A stretch of 64,000 bases of DNA from NCBI RefSeq assembly GCF_019112545.1, contig NW_025064898.1:345247-409246 (forward strand), written 5' to 3'. Shown here one piece after another: positions 36,290-49,100 of the stretch. Within the stretch, counting starts at the first letter, position 1. Each line of letters opens with the position of its first letter. The notes below the pieces were generated by a model that worked only from the letters and a program-made list of their open reading frames with translations, was not told the origin of the DNA and did no database searches. This DNA comes from Guyanagaster necrorhizus. Taxonomy: Eukaryota; Basidiomycota; Agaricomycetes; Agaricales; Physalacriaceae. The position numbers and the translations under genes are program-made.

Positions 36290-38158
36290 ATGGCTGATTC
36301 TGTCTATCCGCTGGGGGGGCAAGACGTTAACGCATTAGCAGAGAAGAAAGACTCCGAGGCGACTATTGTAGAACCTTTGGACTTGCAGGGTGACCACTTC
36401 GATCATGGGATTCGTGCGTGGGGAACTGGTGTGTACTATACAGTCCTTATCAAATGCTGAATCCTATTCATGTTGTAATAACAGTCATAGGATCGTGGCT
36501 CGTGCAGTTTTGCATTATTGGTGTTCCTCTGTCGTTTGGTGCCACGGAAAGCTTTTACGCTCGTGAATATCTTGCGCATTATACCCCGTCTCAGATTAAT
36601 TGGATAGGTTCTTGTTTCTTTGCGTGAATCTACTCGTCTCACCGATGCTAATACCCGCCCGCTGTAGGCTCACTACAACTGTGTCTCATGTATCTCCTCG
36701 GCTTAGCGGTTGCAGGACTGTCTGTCTCTATTCAACTCTTTGCCATGCATAGGCTGATCTGCAATATAGATTTGATGCTGGTCATTTTCACTTCATATCC
36801 ATCGCGGGCTCTATTCTGTTCCTTTTCAGGTTTACCACTCCGTTTAGTCTCTTGCCAAAAATCTCACCATTAAATGCATATAGCTTTTTTATGTTATCGT
36901 TAGCCAAGGAAGGACAGTACTACCAAGTATTCTTGTCTCAAGGACTTGGTATGGGAATTGGGACAGGCATCATGTATACACCGACTTCCTCTGTGGTCGC
37001 TCACCACTTCAGAAAACGAAGGAATATAGCCATGGTATGTGATTTAAGCATTTCTTCTGAGATATGTCCTATCATGTCCACAGGGAATTATCACAACCGG
37101 CAGTGCCTTTGGAGGCTTCTTTTTCTCTTCAATATTTGGCCATTTCTTGGGTGGCTCCATTGGGTTCGCATGGGGGATTCGAATTGGAGCATTCGTGTGT
37201 CTGGGGTGTCTATGCACCGCAAATTTGTTGATGCGAACAAACTATCCTCAAAAGCAAACGCCTCGGGCGCTATCAGCGACAGCGACACCGTTGACGACGC
37301 TTCTCAGGACGCCCGCCTACATGTTCATCATCCTTTACGGATTGACCATCTCTCTATCCCTTTATAATCCTATGTTTTCAGTGGAGCTTTTCGCTCAGGA
37401 GCATGACAATATACCGAGTACTCTGACGAGCTACCTGGTGGCTATTATCAATCTCAGCAGTACACTAGGACGAACTATTCCGAACTGGCTAGCCGATCGG
37501 TATGGCGTATTTCCTGTGTACATCCCATGTGTTGCTGCTGCCGGTGAGTAATGTTGATGTACATTCTACATTTGTATTTCATTCGTCTGCAGGTATCATG
37601 GCACTAGTCATGACGGTCTGCACAACGGCAGCGTCCATCACCGTCTTCTGCGTTCTGTAAGTTACTATCTTCTTGACGAACGTATAGAAAGAATACCTCT
37701 CATTTTGTGAATTAGATATGGATTTTTTTCCGGCGCTTGTGCGTATCGACGACTTTCTTGAGCGTCTAATTGACAGAGCTGATGGTATTATCGTCAGGCG
37801 TATCGCTCTTCTTCCCTGCCGTACTATCTCTCGATCCAGACCTGACCCGCTCCGGGTCCGTCGTTCTCTCCCTCGATCCCCGTCTTTGATACTCACAGTG
37901 AAATAATAGCCTTCGACTTGGTCTCGCCTCCGTCCCGGTCGGCATCGCTTCTCTCGCAGGAACACCAATAGCAGCGGCAGTAGTGGGCGGAAATCATAGA
38001 TGGTGGGCGGGAAGCGTCTTCACTGGGGTATGAATTTCTCCCGTTGCTCAACGAGGCGACAACTGATTTTATAATTTTTTTAGGTCTTGGAGCTCGCATC
38101 GGCAGGACTGTTGTTGGCGGTATATGTTACAAAGCAGCGGTTTTCCGTCCCAACGTGA
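36290..38158 (+). CDS. Monocarboxylate-type MFS transporter
   Basis: Eleven exons give 440 residues: 36290-36428, 36485-36607, 36668-36719, 36770-36829, 36884-37034, 37084-37543, 37593-37656, 37716-37738, 37798-37855, 37910-38027 and 38084-38158. The cytosolic N-terminus leads into twelve hydrophobic segments. Typical fungal MCT-like blocks are SWLVQFCIIGVPLSFGATES, YYQVFLSQGLGMGIGTGIMY, SSVVAHHFRKRRNIAMGIIT, LGRTIPNWLADRYG and LYGFFSGACVSLFFPAVLSL. These proteins move small carboxylates or related solutes across the plasma membrane, or are orphan transporters. Next to an acyl-CoA ligase and a P450, uptake or export of an organic acid is a reasonable inference. Confidence 0.9.
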
Positions 38159-38369
38159 AGTTGACAAGTTTCTTTTGATCTTGAATTGATTTTCGTTTTT
38201 ATACGCTTTAGATACATAATTTGGGCGCCTTTAGACTATCAATTTTAATAATGACTTTATCAGTTGGGCCCTACAACGGACAGAACTTCTGGTCAATTCA
38301 CTTGGAATCTTCGGGGCATGCCTTAAGTATTATTATGCTTGGATAACTGGCTTCCGAGCTCCCGAATCG

Positions 38370-40104
38370 GTGCCGAGCTATGACTCTTCTCTTGACGGAT
38401 CCACATCGGCGGTCGAAGGTCATGAACGTCGCAAACGCGAATTTGGAATCATACCGATCGATACCTTCTCACCTGGTACATGATCCTGAATTCCGTTTCA
38501 CTTTTGATTGACGTTGAACATCGTAATTCGGCGTGGCATGCACATTTGGTGTGTTTTTTCTTTTTTGATCAGACTGAGTGTTGAACTGGGATCCACAGTT
38601 GTCGCCAACCTCTATTATTGCCGGCCACTTCTGAGTGAGTTGAAACGTGCTCGTCCTAGGAATCAACTTGCTTCATGACTGACTTGTGTCTCCTCCTAGT
38701 CGAACTATCGACGTCTTTTGACGTATCTTTCAACGAAGTTTCGAGGTGAGGTGCCTCATTCCTCTTTCCAAGTTCAGGTTAAATGCAGAGTTTTATCTAG
38801 AGCACCAACTCTAATACCAGCGAGGTAGAAACTCAACTTATTTAAATCAAACAGAAGCAAAAGTGATCACATTTCGCATAGATATGCAACCGGCCTCGTG
38901 TTCGTAACGCCTCTGGGTGATCTTGTTTGCCGTCGACGACTCATCCTCATCCTTCCGTCGGTATCCACCTGTCTGACGATACCTCTTGCCATAACGAAGA
39001 ACCCCGTCGTGTTCGTAGTGTTCTTATTGTTCATCCGAGTGTCAATCGTCACTCCTCAAGTCCTTATCTCTCTGGCAGCGGATCTCTCCCCAGCCGAGCG
39101 CCGCGCCACAGCCATCTCTATCGAGGTCCTCTCAGGACTCATCCTTGGGGTGTTACTCGCCCGCGTTATTTTCAGGCGTCATCACTCAGTTCACCTCCTG
39201 GAGGATGGTGTATTACCTCTCCCTTGGGATGCAAGGTCTTGTTCTCCTCGGAGGGTACTTCATGTTGCCCGATTATCCTGCGAAGAATAAGAGCCTAACT
39301 TACTGGCACATCCTTTACACCATGGGGAGGTTCTGTATATTACAGAACCTTTGCTCGTCCAAGCGTGTCTGATAGAAATGGCTGTCAGCGCTTGCTCCAG
39401 CAACTTCTGGGTGACACTGACGTGCCTACTTGGAGGGGATCCATACAACTATTCGACGTCGGCTCCCATTGTCGCATTTTAAGCCGCAGTCATGCACCAG
39501 TTTAGTCGTAGGTCTCTTTAGGTTGGTCGGGATTTTTGGTGTAGCGATGGGACCTCTTGTGGGACAGGCGATGGACAAGTTGGTTCCTTGGTATGCATGC
39601 AACCCTGTTGGCGATACTCTGCTGTGTTCTCTCGCAATCCAAGTGGGTGCAGGCGGGATACATATCGCAGCAGTCATCTTCGCGACATTTGGGCTCGATG
39701 TGTTTGACACGTATGATTCAGATATCTCTATCGACAGCCATATTCAGGTGTGTTCGTCCACCTTGGATCAGGAGATGATTGACTTATCGCGCTTTTTTTT
39801 GTGTAGCATCGAGCCTGGAGCCCGGGCGAGGTTGAACGTTGTTTTTATCTTTTCAGTGCGTGGTATTGGTGGTCGACGGATAGGTACAACGCGTTTGACG
39901 CTCATACAGTTGTTCCTGGTTCAGGTTATGGGAACGTCAGCGGGGACAAAAGTGTTTGTTAGATATGGATGGGGGGGGGCTGGCAACTTTTTGTTTTGTT
40001 ACTTCGCGGACCTCATTGTGAGCACAGAACGTGGTTTGGATATGAGGGTGGTATTGAGGCGCACAAAGGCAAGCTCAAAGAGGCGAGCAACGACGTCGAC
40101 GTAG
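38370..40104 (+). pseudogene. Second MFS transporter gene, frameshifted
   Basis: Family blocks of a 12-helix MFS protein are clear: LELSTSFDVSFNEVS, YATGLVFVTPLGDLVCRRRL, AADLSPAERRATAISIEVLS, SGVITQFTSWRMVYYLSLGM, EPLLVQACLIEMAVSACSSN, GIFGVAMGPLVGQAMDKLVP, ISLSTAIF and VMGTSAGTKVFVRYGW. They fall in different frames. An extra T separates ARVI from SGVIT near 39170. Further shifts occur near 38510 (before FGVACTF), near 39345 (before ITEPLLV) and near 39712. No in-frame ATG is found before the first block. The splice sites are still good, which suggests fairly recent decay. It is not a duplicate of the preceding MCT-type gene. Confidence 0.8.
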
Positions 40105-40240
40105 GCAAAGTTGAAGATTCTTGACATCATAATAGAACAGACTGTCACGGTCCGATTTGTCTCGATGTAAGTACAAGGATAAAATGAGTGCGTCCAAAGG
40201 CGCAGCAGTACAGATAATACGGGGCTCTTGTCGAACCCTT

Positions 40241-40757
40241 CTATGTGGTGGGGACCACAGGATCGTAGATTGTCATCTCCACATTCAATTCTTCGAGTAT
40301 TCTTTCGGTATCGACCCATGGCACCCCAAACTTGCCAGAATTTATTTGGCTATAAATATCGAATCAATCTGCCTGCTTTATATCATGACAGAAGCGCAAA
40401 ACGATACCAAGCATGTATCTTTTTCCCGTTGGTATTTTGTCTCATCAAATCGCCCATCGCGGTCCTTGTAGCAGCCAGAATCTGCTCCGGGTTGTCCTTC
40501 TGTCTGCCGTACGCCTTCGATGTGAACAAGCATGCAATGTCGTGGTGCTCGCCTGGGATTAGAAGGCAAGTTCCTACTATTGCTGAGCCGTTTACTTTGC
40601 AGTGTTGTTGGTACACGGTGTAAGCATCTGGGTACCGCTCGCGAAACGCTAATGCGATTCCAGCACCCCAAGAGCCTCTAGCATTGCATGCATGAACTAA
40701 GATGGAGTTCTTAGGCGCCGAAAAAATATCTTTCTTGATGTATGTCAGTTTCGACAT
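40241..40757 (-). CDS. POA1: Macro-domain ADP-ribose 1''-phosphate phosphatase (POA1-like)
   Basis: Two exons on the minus strand, 40757-40408 and 40349-40241, give 152 residues. The single domain is a macro fold: LTYIKKDIFSAPKNSILVHA, then CNARGSWGAGIALAFRERYP with the ligand-binding Asn and Gly-rich loop, then SKAYGRQKDNPEQILAATRT, and C-terminal INSGKFGVPWVDTERILEEL. Yeast Poa1 removes the 1''-phosphate from ADP-ribose 1''-phosphate, a tRNA-splicing by-product, and can also hydrolyse ADP-ribosyl groups. The acceptor at 40350-40351 was chosen because it rebuilds QINSGKFGVPW. It ends about 140 bases from the MFS pseudogene, convergently. Confidence 0.9.
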
Positions 40758-42154
40758 GACCGTAGTAAGACAAGGAACGTTCGTGTTTGCAGATGTTTAC
40801 TCTGAATGGATCGGTCGATTCACTGACGTTGCGTAGGAGCCTTATTTTTTGGGACCCGGAACAAAGAGCCAGATACTCGGCACAAACTGATTTATCTAAC
40901 GCGGCGTTCTCATAGTACTTTGTCTCTCCCCGCAAGTCACATCGCGGCATGAATATTCCCCGATGACAACCCTGTCGTTTCAACGTAGTATGGTCGAGAA
41001 CTGGACTTGGGGAATAAATATCGTTGTTAGGGACGGCCTCATAATGGAGCAGGCAAAGACTCCGTTTGGCTCCATAACCGGCACAAGGTCGGAGAGATTC
41101 AACATTCAAAGTTGGCAGGCCAATCACAACCGGCAAAAATACGGGTGTACATTGACGTGACCGCGCCGCAGTTGGAGGATATGAAGGAGAATATATTTGC
41201 AAAGCATGTGGATAGAAAGAAAAAGATTACATCGAGCAGGATTCCTAAAAGAAATCTTGAGTAAATAACAGCATTCACACAACGACAGGATAGAGATAAA
41301 TCAGAAGGAAGGCAACGGAAGAATCCACACGGTTTTATGCGCTCTCGGAAAACAAGTCTTTTGACTCTTTACATCCGTAATAAATTTCATCAAAAGAGAG
41401 GATATGGCATACGCAGCTCACCTCATTTCAATAAACTTGACTAGCAACAGCCGATATCTGAATAGACGAGGATAACATTAGCTTTGACCGACGACACGGA
41501 GAAAAAAATGAGAAAGAGAAAGAAAAATCAGAAGGAAGGCAACGGAATAATCCACATGGTTTTAAGCGCTCTCGGACAACGAGTCTGTGACTCTACATCC
41601 GTATCTGGTTTCATCAAGGAAAGAGCAAAGGACGACCACTCACTGTGTTCGATGTGTTACACGTTGTGGTTGGAAGTAAAAAGAAAAAAAAGAAGAATGT
41701 TTTCGGTGTCACTCGTTACGAATGCCACGTGATGCTGACTGCCATAAGTGGTTGGCTTGGCTATGACACTTATCGTCCACGGACGTATCTGAAATCTAGT
41801 TCAATGCTGAAACATTTTTCCACGTTACAACATTGTCTCGCGGACGGCACCGTAAGTTCAAAATTTGCTCGACCTTGAGTGGTTTTCGAGGTCTGTGCGG
41901 ACGCTGAGTGCGTCGGCCGCCGTTTTCCGCTTATTCGAGATCGAAGAGCACATGGCAAGGGTTGCCACACATCAGACAAGCTGTGACCAAACAAGAACAA
42001 CTACTCTCCCCTCTTTCCATCACCGTCGTCGCTACCGTTTCGTGGCTTTCATACGCTTTCTTCTCGCTCTGCCAGCGGATATCTGCCGCCAATACTACTG
42101 CCAGTTCTACCTCTCGACACGTTCATAAAAAGTGCACTAGGATTGAACTTTATA
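40758..42154. other. Intergenic region between POA1 and ROT1 with a diverged repeat
   Basis: A minus-strand open frame at 40711-41202 overlaps the POA1 start and has no recognisable domain. The stretch also holds the diverged tandem repeat listed separately. The 3' end is the ROT1 promoter. Confidence 0.4.
41291..41628 (+). repeat. Diverged direct repeat pair (about 41291-41400 and 41515-41628)
   Basis: Both copies read aaatcagaaggaaggcaacg, then aatccaca-ggtttta-gcgctctcgga-aac-agtct, then a gactct...acatccgta segment and a tttcatcaa block. Small indels and substitutions separate them. No coding content is seen. Confidence 0.75.
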
Positions 42155-43027
42155 ATGATTTTCAATCCCCTCGTCGCTCTGGTGCTTGCGGTCCTGCCGG
42201 CTCATATATTCGCTCAAGATATTGTATATGACTCCATACACAACAAGACTGTCATTACCGGTACATGGGCGACGGGGAGCAAAGCTGTCCAGACAGGCTC
42301 GGTGAGCGAAGCCGTAGAGCTACTGCGGATGAGAAGACGGGCTGACGTCTCATTTACGGTGCTAGGGTTTCGCCATTCCGTCGAATGCGTCTTTTATCTA
42401 TCCATCCGTGACTGGGATGTCCTTCTCATTGTACGTTGACCTATACTGTGCACCGTAGTAGCAATACCTGATGCTTCCCACAGTGCTGACAATATGTGGT
42501 TTGAGGTCGCACGATATCGCTTTAACTCTAATGGTGCGTCGATTTGCTATCCTTTAGGTTGCCACTGACAACTTTGTGCAGCTACCAATCCGGGATGTAT
42601 CACTGGTGTCGTTGGATGGTTCCACGGCACTTATGACCTCGTAGCCAACGGCTCCATTATCCTAACACCCAATGGTGATGGATACCAGCAGATCCAAGAT
42701 CCATGTGCCGCCACCTCCAACTTTGTTGAGAATTACAATGATACCGAGCTCTATCAGAGTTGGCGGATATTTGAGGACACCACGGATGGCTTTAAATTAC
42801 ATCTGTTCGAGTTTGACGGCTCGCCTCTGCCGCCTATGTTCCAAGTATCAACGACGCCCCAGATGCTTCCTACTGAGAAGCTACGGGATACGACAGAGTC
42901 TACGACCACATCATCGAGGAAACGGTCGTTGCTGCGCCGGAGTACAAATGCCGGTGTTTCGAGTACCGTATGTCTCGCATTGACGGTGGGAGCGTCGGCG
43001 ATGAGCCTACTTGCGTTGGTACTATAG
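42155..43027 (+). CDS. ROT1: Protein ROT1, ER chaperone
   Basis: Four exons, 42155-42301, 42366-42430, 42484-42533 and 42582-43027, give 235 residues. A signal peptide (MIFNPLVALVLAVLPAHIFA) precedes QDIVYDSIHNKTVITGTWAT. Other ROT1 blocks are GFAIPSNASFIYPSVTGMSF, RYRFNSN, CITGVVGWFHGTYDLVANGS, LTPNGDGYQQIQDPCA, SWRIFEDTTDGFKLHLFEFD and PMFQVSTTPQMLPTE. A C-terminal hydrophobic segment (VCLALTVGASAMSLLALVL) anchors it. Rot1 is an essential ER-membrane chaperone needed for cell-wall beta-1,6-glucan and O-mannosylation. The reading frame of exon 2 was fixed by GFAIPSNASF; the other frame gives nonsense. Confidence 0.92.
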
Positions 43028-44928
43028 ATGATGTGGGATACGTGGATATCGAGGTATTGACTGCACCGACTACCCCTCCACCGCATCACTTCGCATTGTT
43101 AGGACTTTGGACCATTATCACGCTCCGAGTTGCCTCGTTCGCATTTCTTGTTGTCGTATATACAATAACTCGGATACCCCTGCCATTTTTATCTGCCTAC
43201 AATGGGCCCCTTGCATTCCGCTCTTTTGAATTCTCACTGCAAGCAGTCTTATTGTTGTTAATCGTAGTTTATGTTTTTTTTTTCGTCTGTTGATTTGAGT
43301 TACCGGGTCCACTTGGAGGACATGAACCGATGACTAGCAATTTACGACGTTATGAAACATTTTACATCCTATCTGGATGTGGAGAGGAGAGAAAGACTGT
43401 TGGTAGTCGAGAGACGCAAGGATCGGTCTAATTATTTTCTATAACACGTCGTGTTATCTCTGATCTCTAGAAGATCTAGTAGTAGGGGTGGAGGAGTCCT
43501 TACATGCTATTATTACACTAGAATATGGGATGTTATGGTTCAAATCGTCACAAGCGATGTTACATATTAGGGAAGAGATGCTGGCGAGGGCTGGTACAAA
43601 GTGGAAAGGTGATTGCCACGGTCGCAAAGCGCGCGCATGCCATTCTGAAAATCTTCTATGCCGGTCCGATCTACTGTGGTGGTCAGTGCGAGGGATTATT
43701 GACTTCGTGTTTCCTCTCTACATGTCTTCAAGCTCTACAGCGGCTTGGGGGTTGACCAGAGTAGTGAGGATTGGGTTTCCTATGCAGTTATCTGTATCTT
43801 TGTGTCTGGCATGCCTTAAGGTACCGCCTCGTGTAATACTGAGGTGAGATGAGATGCTAATAGTAGCCTTCCGCAGCCTTTAGCTTCTATTATTCGCAGT
43901 TACGGGTACTATTAGGGTGCTTGCAACCTAATACAGTTTTTCATGTCCCATGTAATGAGTTCTTGCGAGTTTCCCGTTCCAGCTGGTGCAACATCCTGAG
44001 ATACACATTATTTCCAGATTACATGGACTTTTCCGAGGTGTCCAGACCTAAAGGGAATGTGCATATTCCGGTTCAGTTTTGCACATGTCGATTGGCAGGT
44101 CTTCGAGTTCTCACATATTCTTGGGGGTCCTTATGCGGCCCATGCGTAAATGACGCGCGGTAGCTGATTTGACAGGAACGCGGATAATGCCCTGTGAACG
44201 TTCACGATTTTTTCGAAATCTTTGGCTCTTTGTGCGGACCAGAATTATCACGGGGTGACGGGAACTTGGCCTGAGTATCGTTATATGAAAGCGGGACTTA
44301 TTGTAAACCCGATGGATTTTGCTGTGCTCAGAATGACTCGACAGAATTTACCTCTTATCCGCCCTTTTTCGTCAGTTTTTGATTTTTGGCCCGAAATAGT
44401 TGCTTACCAGGAGACCCTCTCACATATTCGCTCGATCTACATTCCGCGAAACGTCAAGCTTCGTTGGAGTGTGTGATGGGATGTATTGGTACGTAGATAT
44501 ATTAGCCACATATCAGTACGGTACAGCACGATACGTCGCTGAAGTTGGCATTTTTCGTGTCTAAATAAATATGATGATGGTGATGTGAGTGATCAAATCA
44601 ACAGTATATTCAACGCTCAAAGATTGATCAATTTTGAACCTATGATCAAGAAATTACATATACATGTTGTTGGTATGCAATGTTCGTCGTTTTAAAATCC
44701 TCTACAAGCAGACGATACAGTAAATAACAAGATATGAACAAAAGGCGTGCACAAGTCTATACAACGCAGCTAAAATGGGAACACAAGGGTCATGAGTAAA
44801 GTCCGAGTACTGAACGTAAACCGTATCCACCAGAAGAGAGATGGGATCGAGCATGAGATGGGCAGAAGATAAGGAAGAGAAAACAGAGATAGGAAACACA
44901 GTTTTATTACAGATTGCAAGATAAACAT
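43028..44928. other. Gene-poor interval
   Basis: Short frames at 43488-43847, 43921-44163 and 44222-44476 have no recognisable motif or splice continuity. I see no terminal repeats. It includes the convergent 3' ends of ROT1 and PRE7. Confidence 0.4.
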
Positions 44929-46192
44929 TCAATCTCTCTTCAAGTTTCTCCGGACGATAAAGACGCGTTCGCCATCTGTGGTAGTTGACATCTCTTGGAC
45001 CCCTTGAACCAGTTCCAGACCCTGAAGAGGGCTTCCTTTCGCCAAAACAACGTACATCTCAAGACCATCTCCGACCTAGGTGGATAGAGTAAGCCGAGGA
45101 AGACAGCACAGCAAACCAACTGACCTCGATATGCCGTTCCGTCGCACTGGTGAATGAATCGATCACGAGTGCGAGTACGTCGGTCAAGGCTAGATGTGCC
45201 GGATGCGACGTTCCAGGAGCCGGAGTCTGGTTCTTGAAGTAAATCTGCAAGTGGAAAGAAACCGGGTCAATAGAGAGTCTCATGAGTTAATAAACACCAA
45301 TGAAAGACACATGACGACGATATCAAGAACGGGGTGCATATCGTATGGCATATCAACGAAAATAAGGGAATAAGTCGGGAAGAAATCGGAGTGTGTCCCG
45401 AGAGGAGCATTGAACGAGACAGGGAGGTGAAATTGGATGGATGCACGGGGTCTTGTGGCTTGATAGTGCGTAGCCGCAGCCGACGGAAGTTAGATGAGGA
45501 CGGATAAATGGTACTAACCTGGTTATCCAGGAAGGGTTGTACAAGTGAAGATGCTGCACCAGCTGCACGGCAGGCTTCGCGCTCGTACGAGCCCACGGGG
45601 TCGAAGGAATAGACTGCACCCGAACCTAGGAAGCGAATGATGATGGATCAGCGCGGAATTTGCAGTGGCGCCCCGGAAGTACGTACCGTCTTCCTCGATA
45701 CCTCCGAGAATATTGTACACGTAGTAAGGGAAAAATCGTCGGGCATAAAGCATAGATTGAATGAGTCGCGCGACCGCACGTAAGGGCATGTCTTTGGAGT
45801 GGGCATGGCGGTACCACTGTCGGTCCCAAGGGTGAGCTTGCCGTCGAGCACGATGACGAACGTCAGTATACTTACCTCTAGACGTTGCTTGACCTTCTTC
45901 ACGAACATGTTCCCATCAGCTGCAAATCCGTTAACGGCCAACACTGCCTTATCCGTCCTGCCCGAGACTCGCACGTAAGCTCCAGAGATGTTGGCTAAGA
46001 CGATACTCACAATCTGAACACCTTGGGCGCATACCGCGTCTGGATGCTGTACCCCTCGCTCTGGCGGGTGTCACCAGCAATAACGCTGAAGTTGGCGCCG
46101 GCAACAGCAAGGATCGTCCCACCGTTATCACTGTATGGGTTGAACTGACGTTCTTGGGGTTGAGCTACTGACATTGGGACCATGTCGGGCAT
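44929..46192 (-). CDS. PRE7: 20S proteasome subunit beta type-6
   Basis: Six exons on the minus strand, 46192-46011, 45957-45876, 45816-45687, 45625-45519, 45244-45125 and 45075-44929, give 255 residues. Blocks diagnostic for this subunit are [96 protein letters not shown] and [20 protein letters not shown]. Beta-6 is a non-catalytic member of the beta ring, equivalent to human PSMB1. ATG 46192 was taken, but an in-frame ATG at 46183 is equally plausible. No frameshift or missing block was found. Confidence 0.93.
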
Positions 46193-49100
46193 TCCTCAAT
46201 GTATATGGCGTTCAACGGTAGTATACGACGAGTCGTGGAGAGGTAATGAAAGAGCAATAACCAGAGGTCGTGAAGAGGGATGGCGGGAAAGATAGATGAA
46301 GGATCCAAAAGGTAATTTTGAGGACGCGCGTCGACCGTGGGAAAAAAGATTTTCCGAGGTTTGTCCTGCTTACACCAAGTCCGGCAACCAACTGACAGAG
46401 AACCAGGACTTTTTCTATTCGAATCAATGAAATATCATGACTACCCTTCTGTTTATATGGGAACTGGTTAATTTCAATCATTCATGTCCTTTCTTCATCT
46501 CTCTTGCAAAGACTCGAGGCCTCATGCATCTTCTGTACTAGCCTGCTCTCAGATTCTACCGAGTTACCCCCGACACTCAGGCACATTCCTGCGCCGCATG
46601 TTACTCCATCATACGTGTGTTTCCTTTCTCCTTCAATTGGAAACCTGCTGAGAGCGCTTAGAATACATTTAGAACGTCTTTCACTGGCGACCTGTCAATC
46701 CGTACTTATTTTTACCTCGTGCCCGACAAATTTGTTGTCCACGGCGTCCAACTGGCGTCCACCTTTTACTGAGGCTTGCGCTAGGGCCGTAGTCTGAAGT
46801 ACCCCCCGGCGCGAATACCGGTGCCGTTATAATTGCTTCTACAAATATGACATATAGACCTAGAGGATCTCTAATCTATGACGAACCACCGGCGCTTGGC
46901 CCCGAGCTTCGATACAGCACCCCACAACACGGGGAACAAAGTTCGCGCTGCACGAGTGTTCTTTTGACGCCTGGGGTGTTTCTGTTTCTCTCACACCCAT
47001 TCACTGCACTGCTCACGCGTACCAAACGATGTTATTCTACGAATCCCTGCATTCTCGGCCTCTCACGACTCGGTAGCTTGGCCTCGATAGTACTTATACC
47101 CGTGGTCGGTAAGTTCGGCTATAATGCTTCTCTCTTCTTCTATCCTCACCTTCTATGCCAGAATTTCCCTACTTACAAATGTCTTTCACCGGACGCATGG
47201 TCGCGACCCGTCATGATTAATTATGTGATCGGAATTCTAGTTTCTTATCTTACCTAGGCCCGACGCGTCTGGGTTGCGCAGCAATTCAGGGCTCGTCAAA
47301 CCAAGACCCGGATAAATGCCCTGACCTCAGTTCGGACAAAGATCGCGCATTTTGACCTTTCAGCCTTGTGCAAAAGTCCGGACAAAGTTGAGACAAAGGG
47401 GACAACCGGCGCTCAACCTAGACCGAAATATGGATGGAAACCAGACTTTTTAGCCCGTTCAATCCCTGGGAGGCCCTGGGCCAACTTGTTAAGAATACGC
47501 CGAAATCCGTGTATGGGAAACATGTTGATCAAAGCAGGGTCAGATGTATTAGGAAGGATGTATGTGATTAGAAAATATAATGAATTCCGGCAAGAGTTCG
47601 TGAAGTGACCTGTATAGACCTGAGAGGCCCGGTTTGCGAGATAGGGAATGAGTAAGCGCCAAGCTATTACCAACATAGAAAGCCTGTAAGCACGACTATT
47701 ATAGGCCGTAGGTGAAAGCAAGCGCTAAGCGTAACTAAGGGTTCATGCAGTGTGAGGGTACCGTGAAAAGATAGATTGGTTCAATAAAATGGTATAGACA
47801 GCATTTATATCCTAAAGAAGGATTGATTCATTCTTATTCTACAGTGTTCAATAATATTCTGGTAGCAGCAAGGTGGATAGAGAAAGTAAGAGAAAGTACG
47901 AGCGTGAGCGTGCTACTGCAGGACCGAGAAGGCCGAGTGCAGGCATGTGTTGACTCATGCACCGAGCTAGCAGATACTGGATATCATAACACCACTGATG
48001 ATGATCTTATGCATATGGGCAAAGACGCGGGGGAGCAGTACTAAACTAAGATTATTTAGGACTACTAATGCCACTGAGTCTTTCATATATACGATTCTTA
48101 CTTGCATATTTGTGTCAATAAATCTTCCACGATCAAATTAGAAGCCCGACTACGGCCCTATCAAACATTGCGTGAAACAGCCGAGGCGTCCAGGCGGACT
48201 TTAAAACTATCACTCTGAAATCGATTCAACTCGCACGTCCCTCAAGCCATAGGCTCAGAAATTTGTATCTGAACTCCTTAAATGTTCGCTATTTATGCCT
48301 CCCAAACTGTCCTGAACCTGTCGAGCACTTCTGGTGCATAACCACAGGTGGCTGATCCTTACATGGACCAATTTCGGTGAGTCGGTTCTTCGCAAGCTTC
48401 CTCTAGTAAACCAATTGGTAAATTACTGCGTACTATTAGTTATGCACTTCGTTCACCTATCAGAAAATAACGGAACCCAACAAGTGGCTAGAACGTGCAG
48501 CAAACCAAAATTTGCACATTGCAATCCATTTTCTGATCACCCATAGTACCGGTCCTCGCTTCCCTTCGCGAGATCGAACAATCGACAACGTACTTCGCCA
48601 AACCAGGTACCACGCCTTATTTAAGTATGGGCCGCATAACAAACACCTAACTTATCAATATCTCTGCTTTCCTTCTACAGGACATTTTACTCAATCCCCT
48701 CTGGACCTACTGATTGGTGCCCTTTGCTATAATACATGGACCCTCATGTACATTCCCAAGCCAGCCCACGGTTACAGTACTCACATGGACACCGATGATT
48801 GATTTTAGCGAGCATATGTATGTCACGCATCGTGCTTACCAGCACAAGACGTCGCTTCCTGCGATTCTCGCACAGTTAAACGAGTTTCCCCGAAACCCCA
48901 GCACCCCGACCTCGCTAAGACCCTACCTTAAACTTCTGATCTCGACTTCAGACATGTGGCCAATGTTCTTCCCTCCCCCTTCATCCTTACACACGAAATC
49001 CACGGTCAGTGCACTTCTACGGTGTTCGTACCTTTTGATATCGGTAGCTTAATTCACAAGATGTTCCATCGCTATATGAGATAAATATACAGTGATCAGC

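Noticed and set aside
40711..41202. 163-residue minus-strand frame upstream of POA1
   Set aside because: It overlaps the start of POA1 in another frame and shows no recognisable motif.
43488..44476. Short frames that might be retroelement remnants
   Set aside because: No reverse transcriptase, integrase or terminal-repeat signature could be identified by eye.
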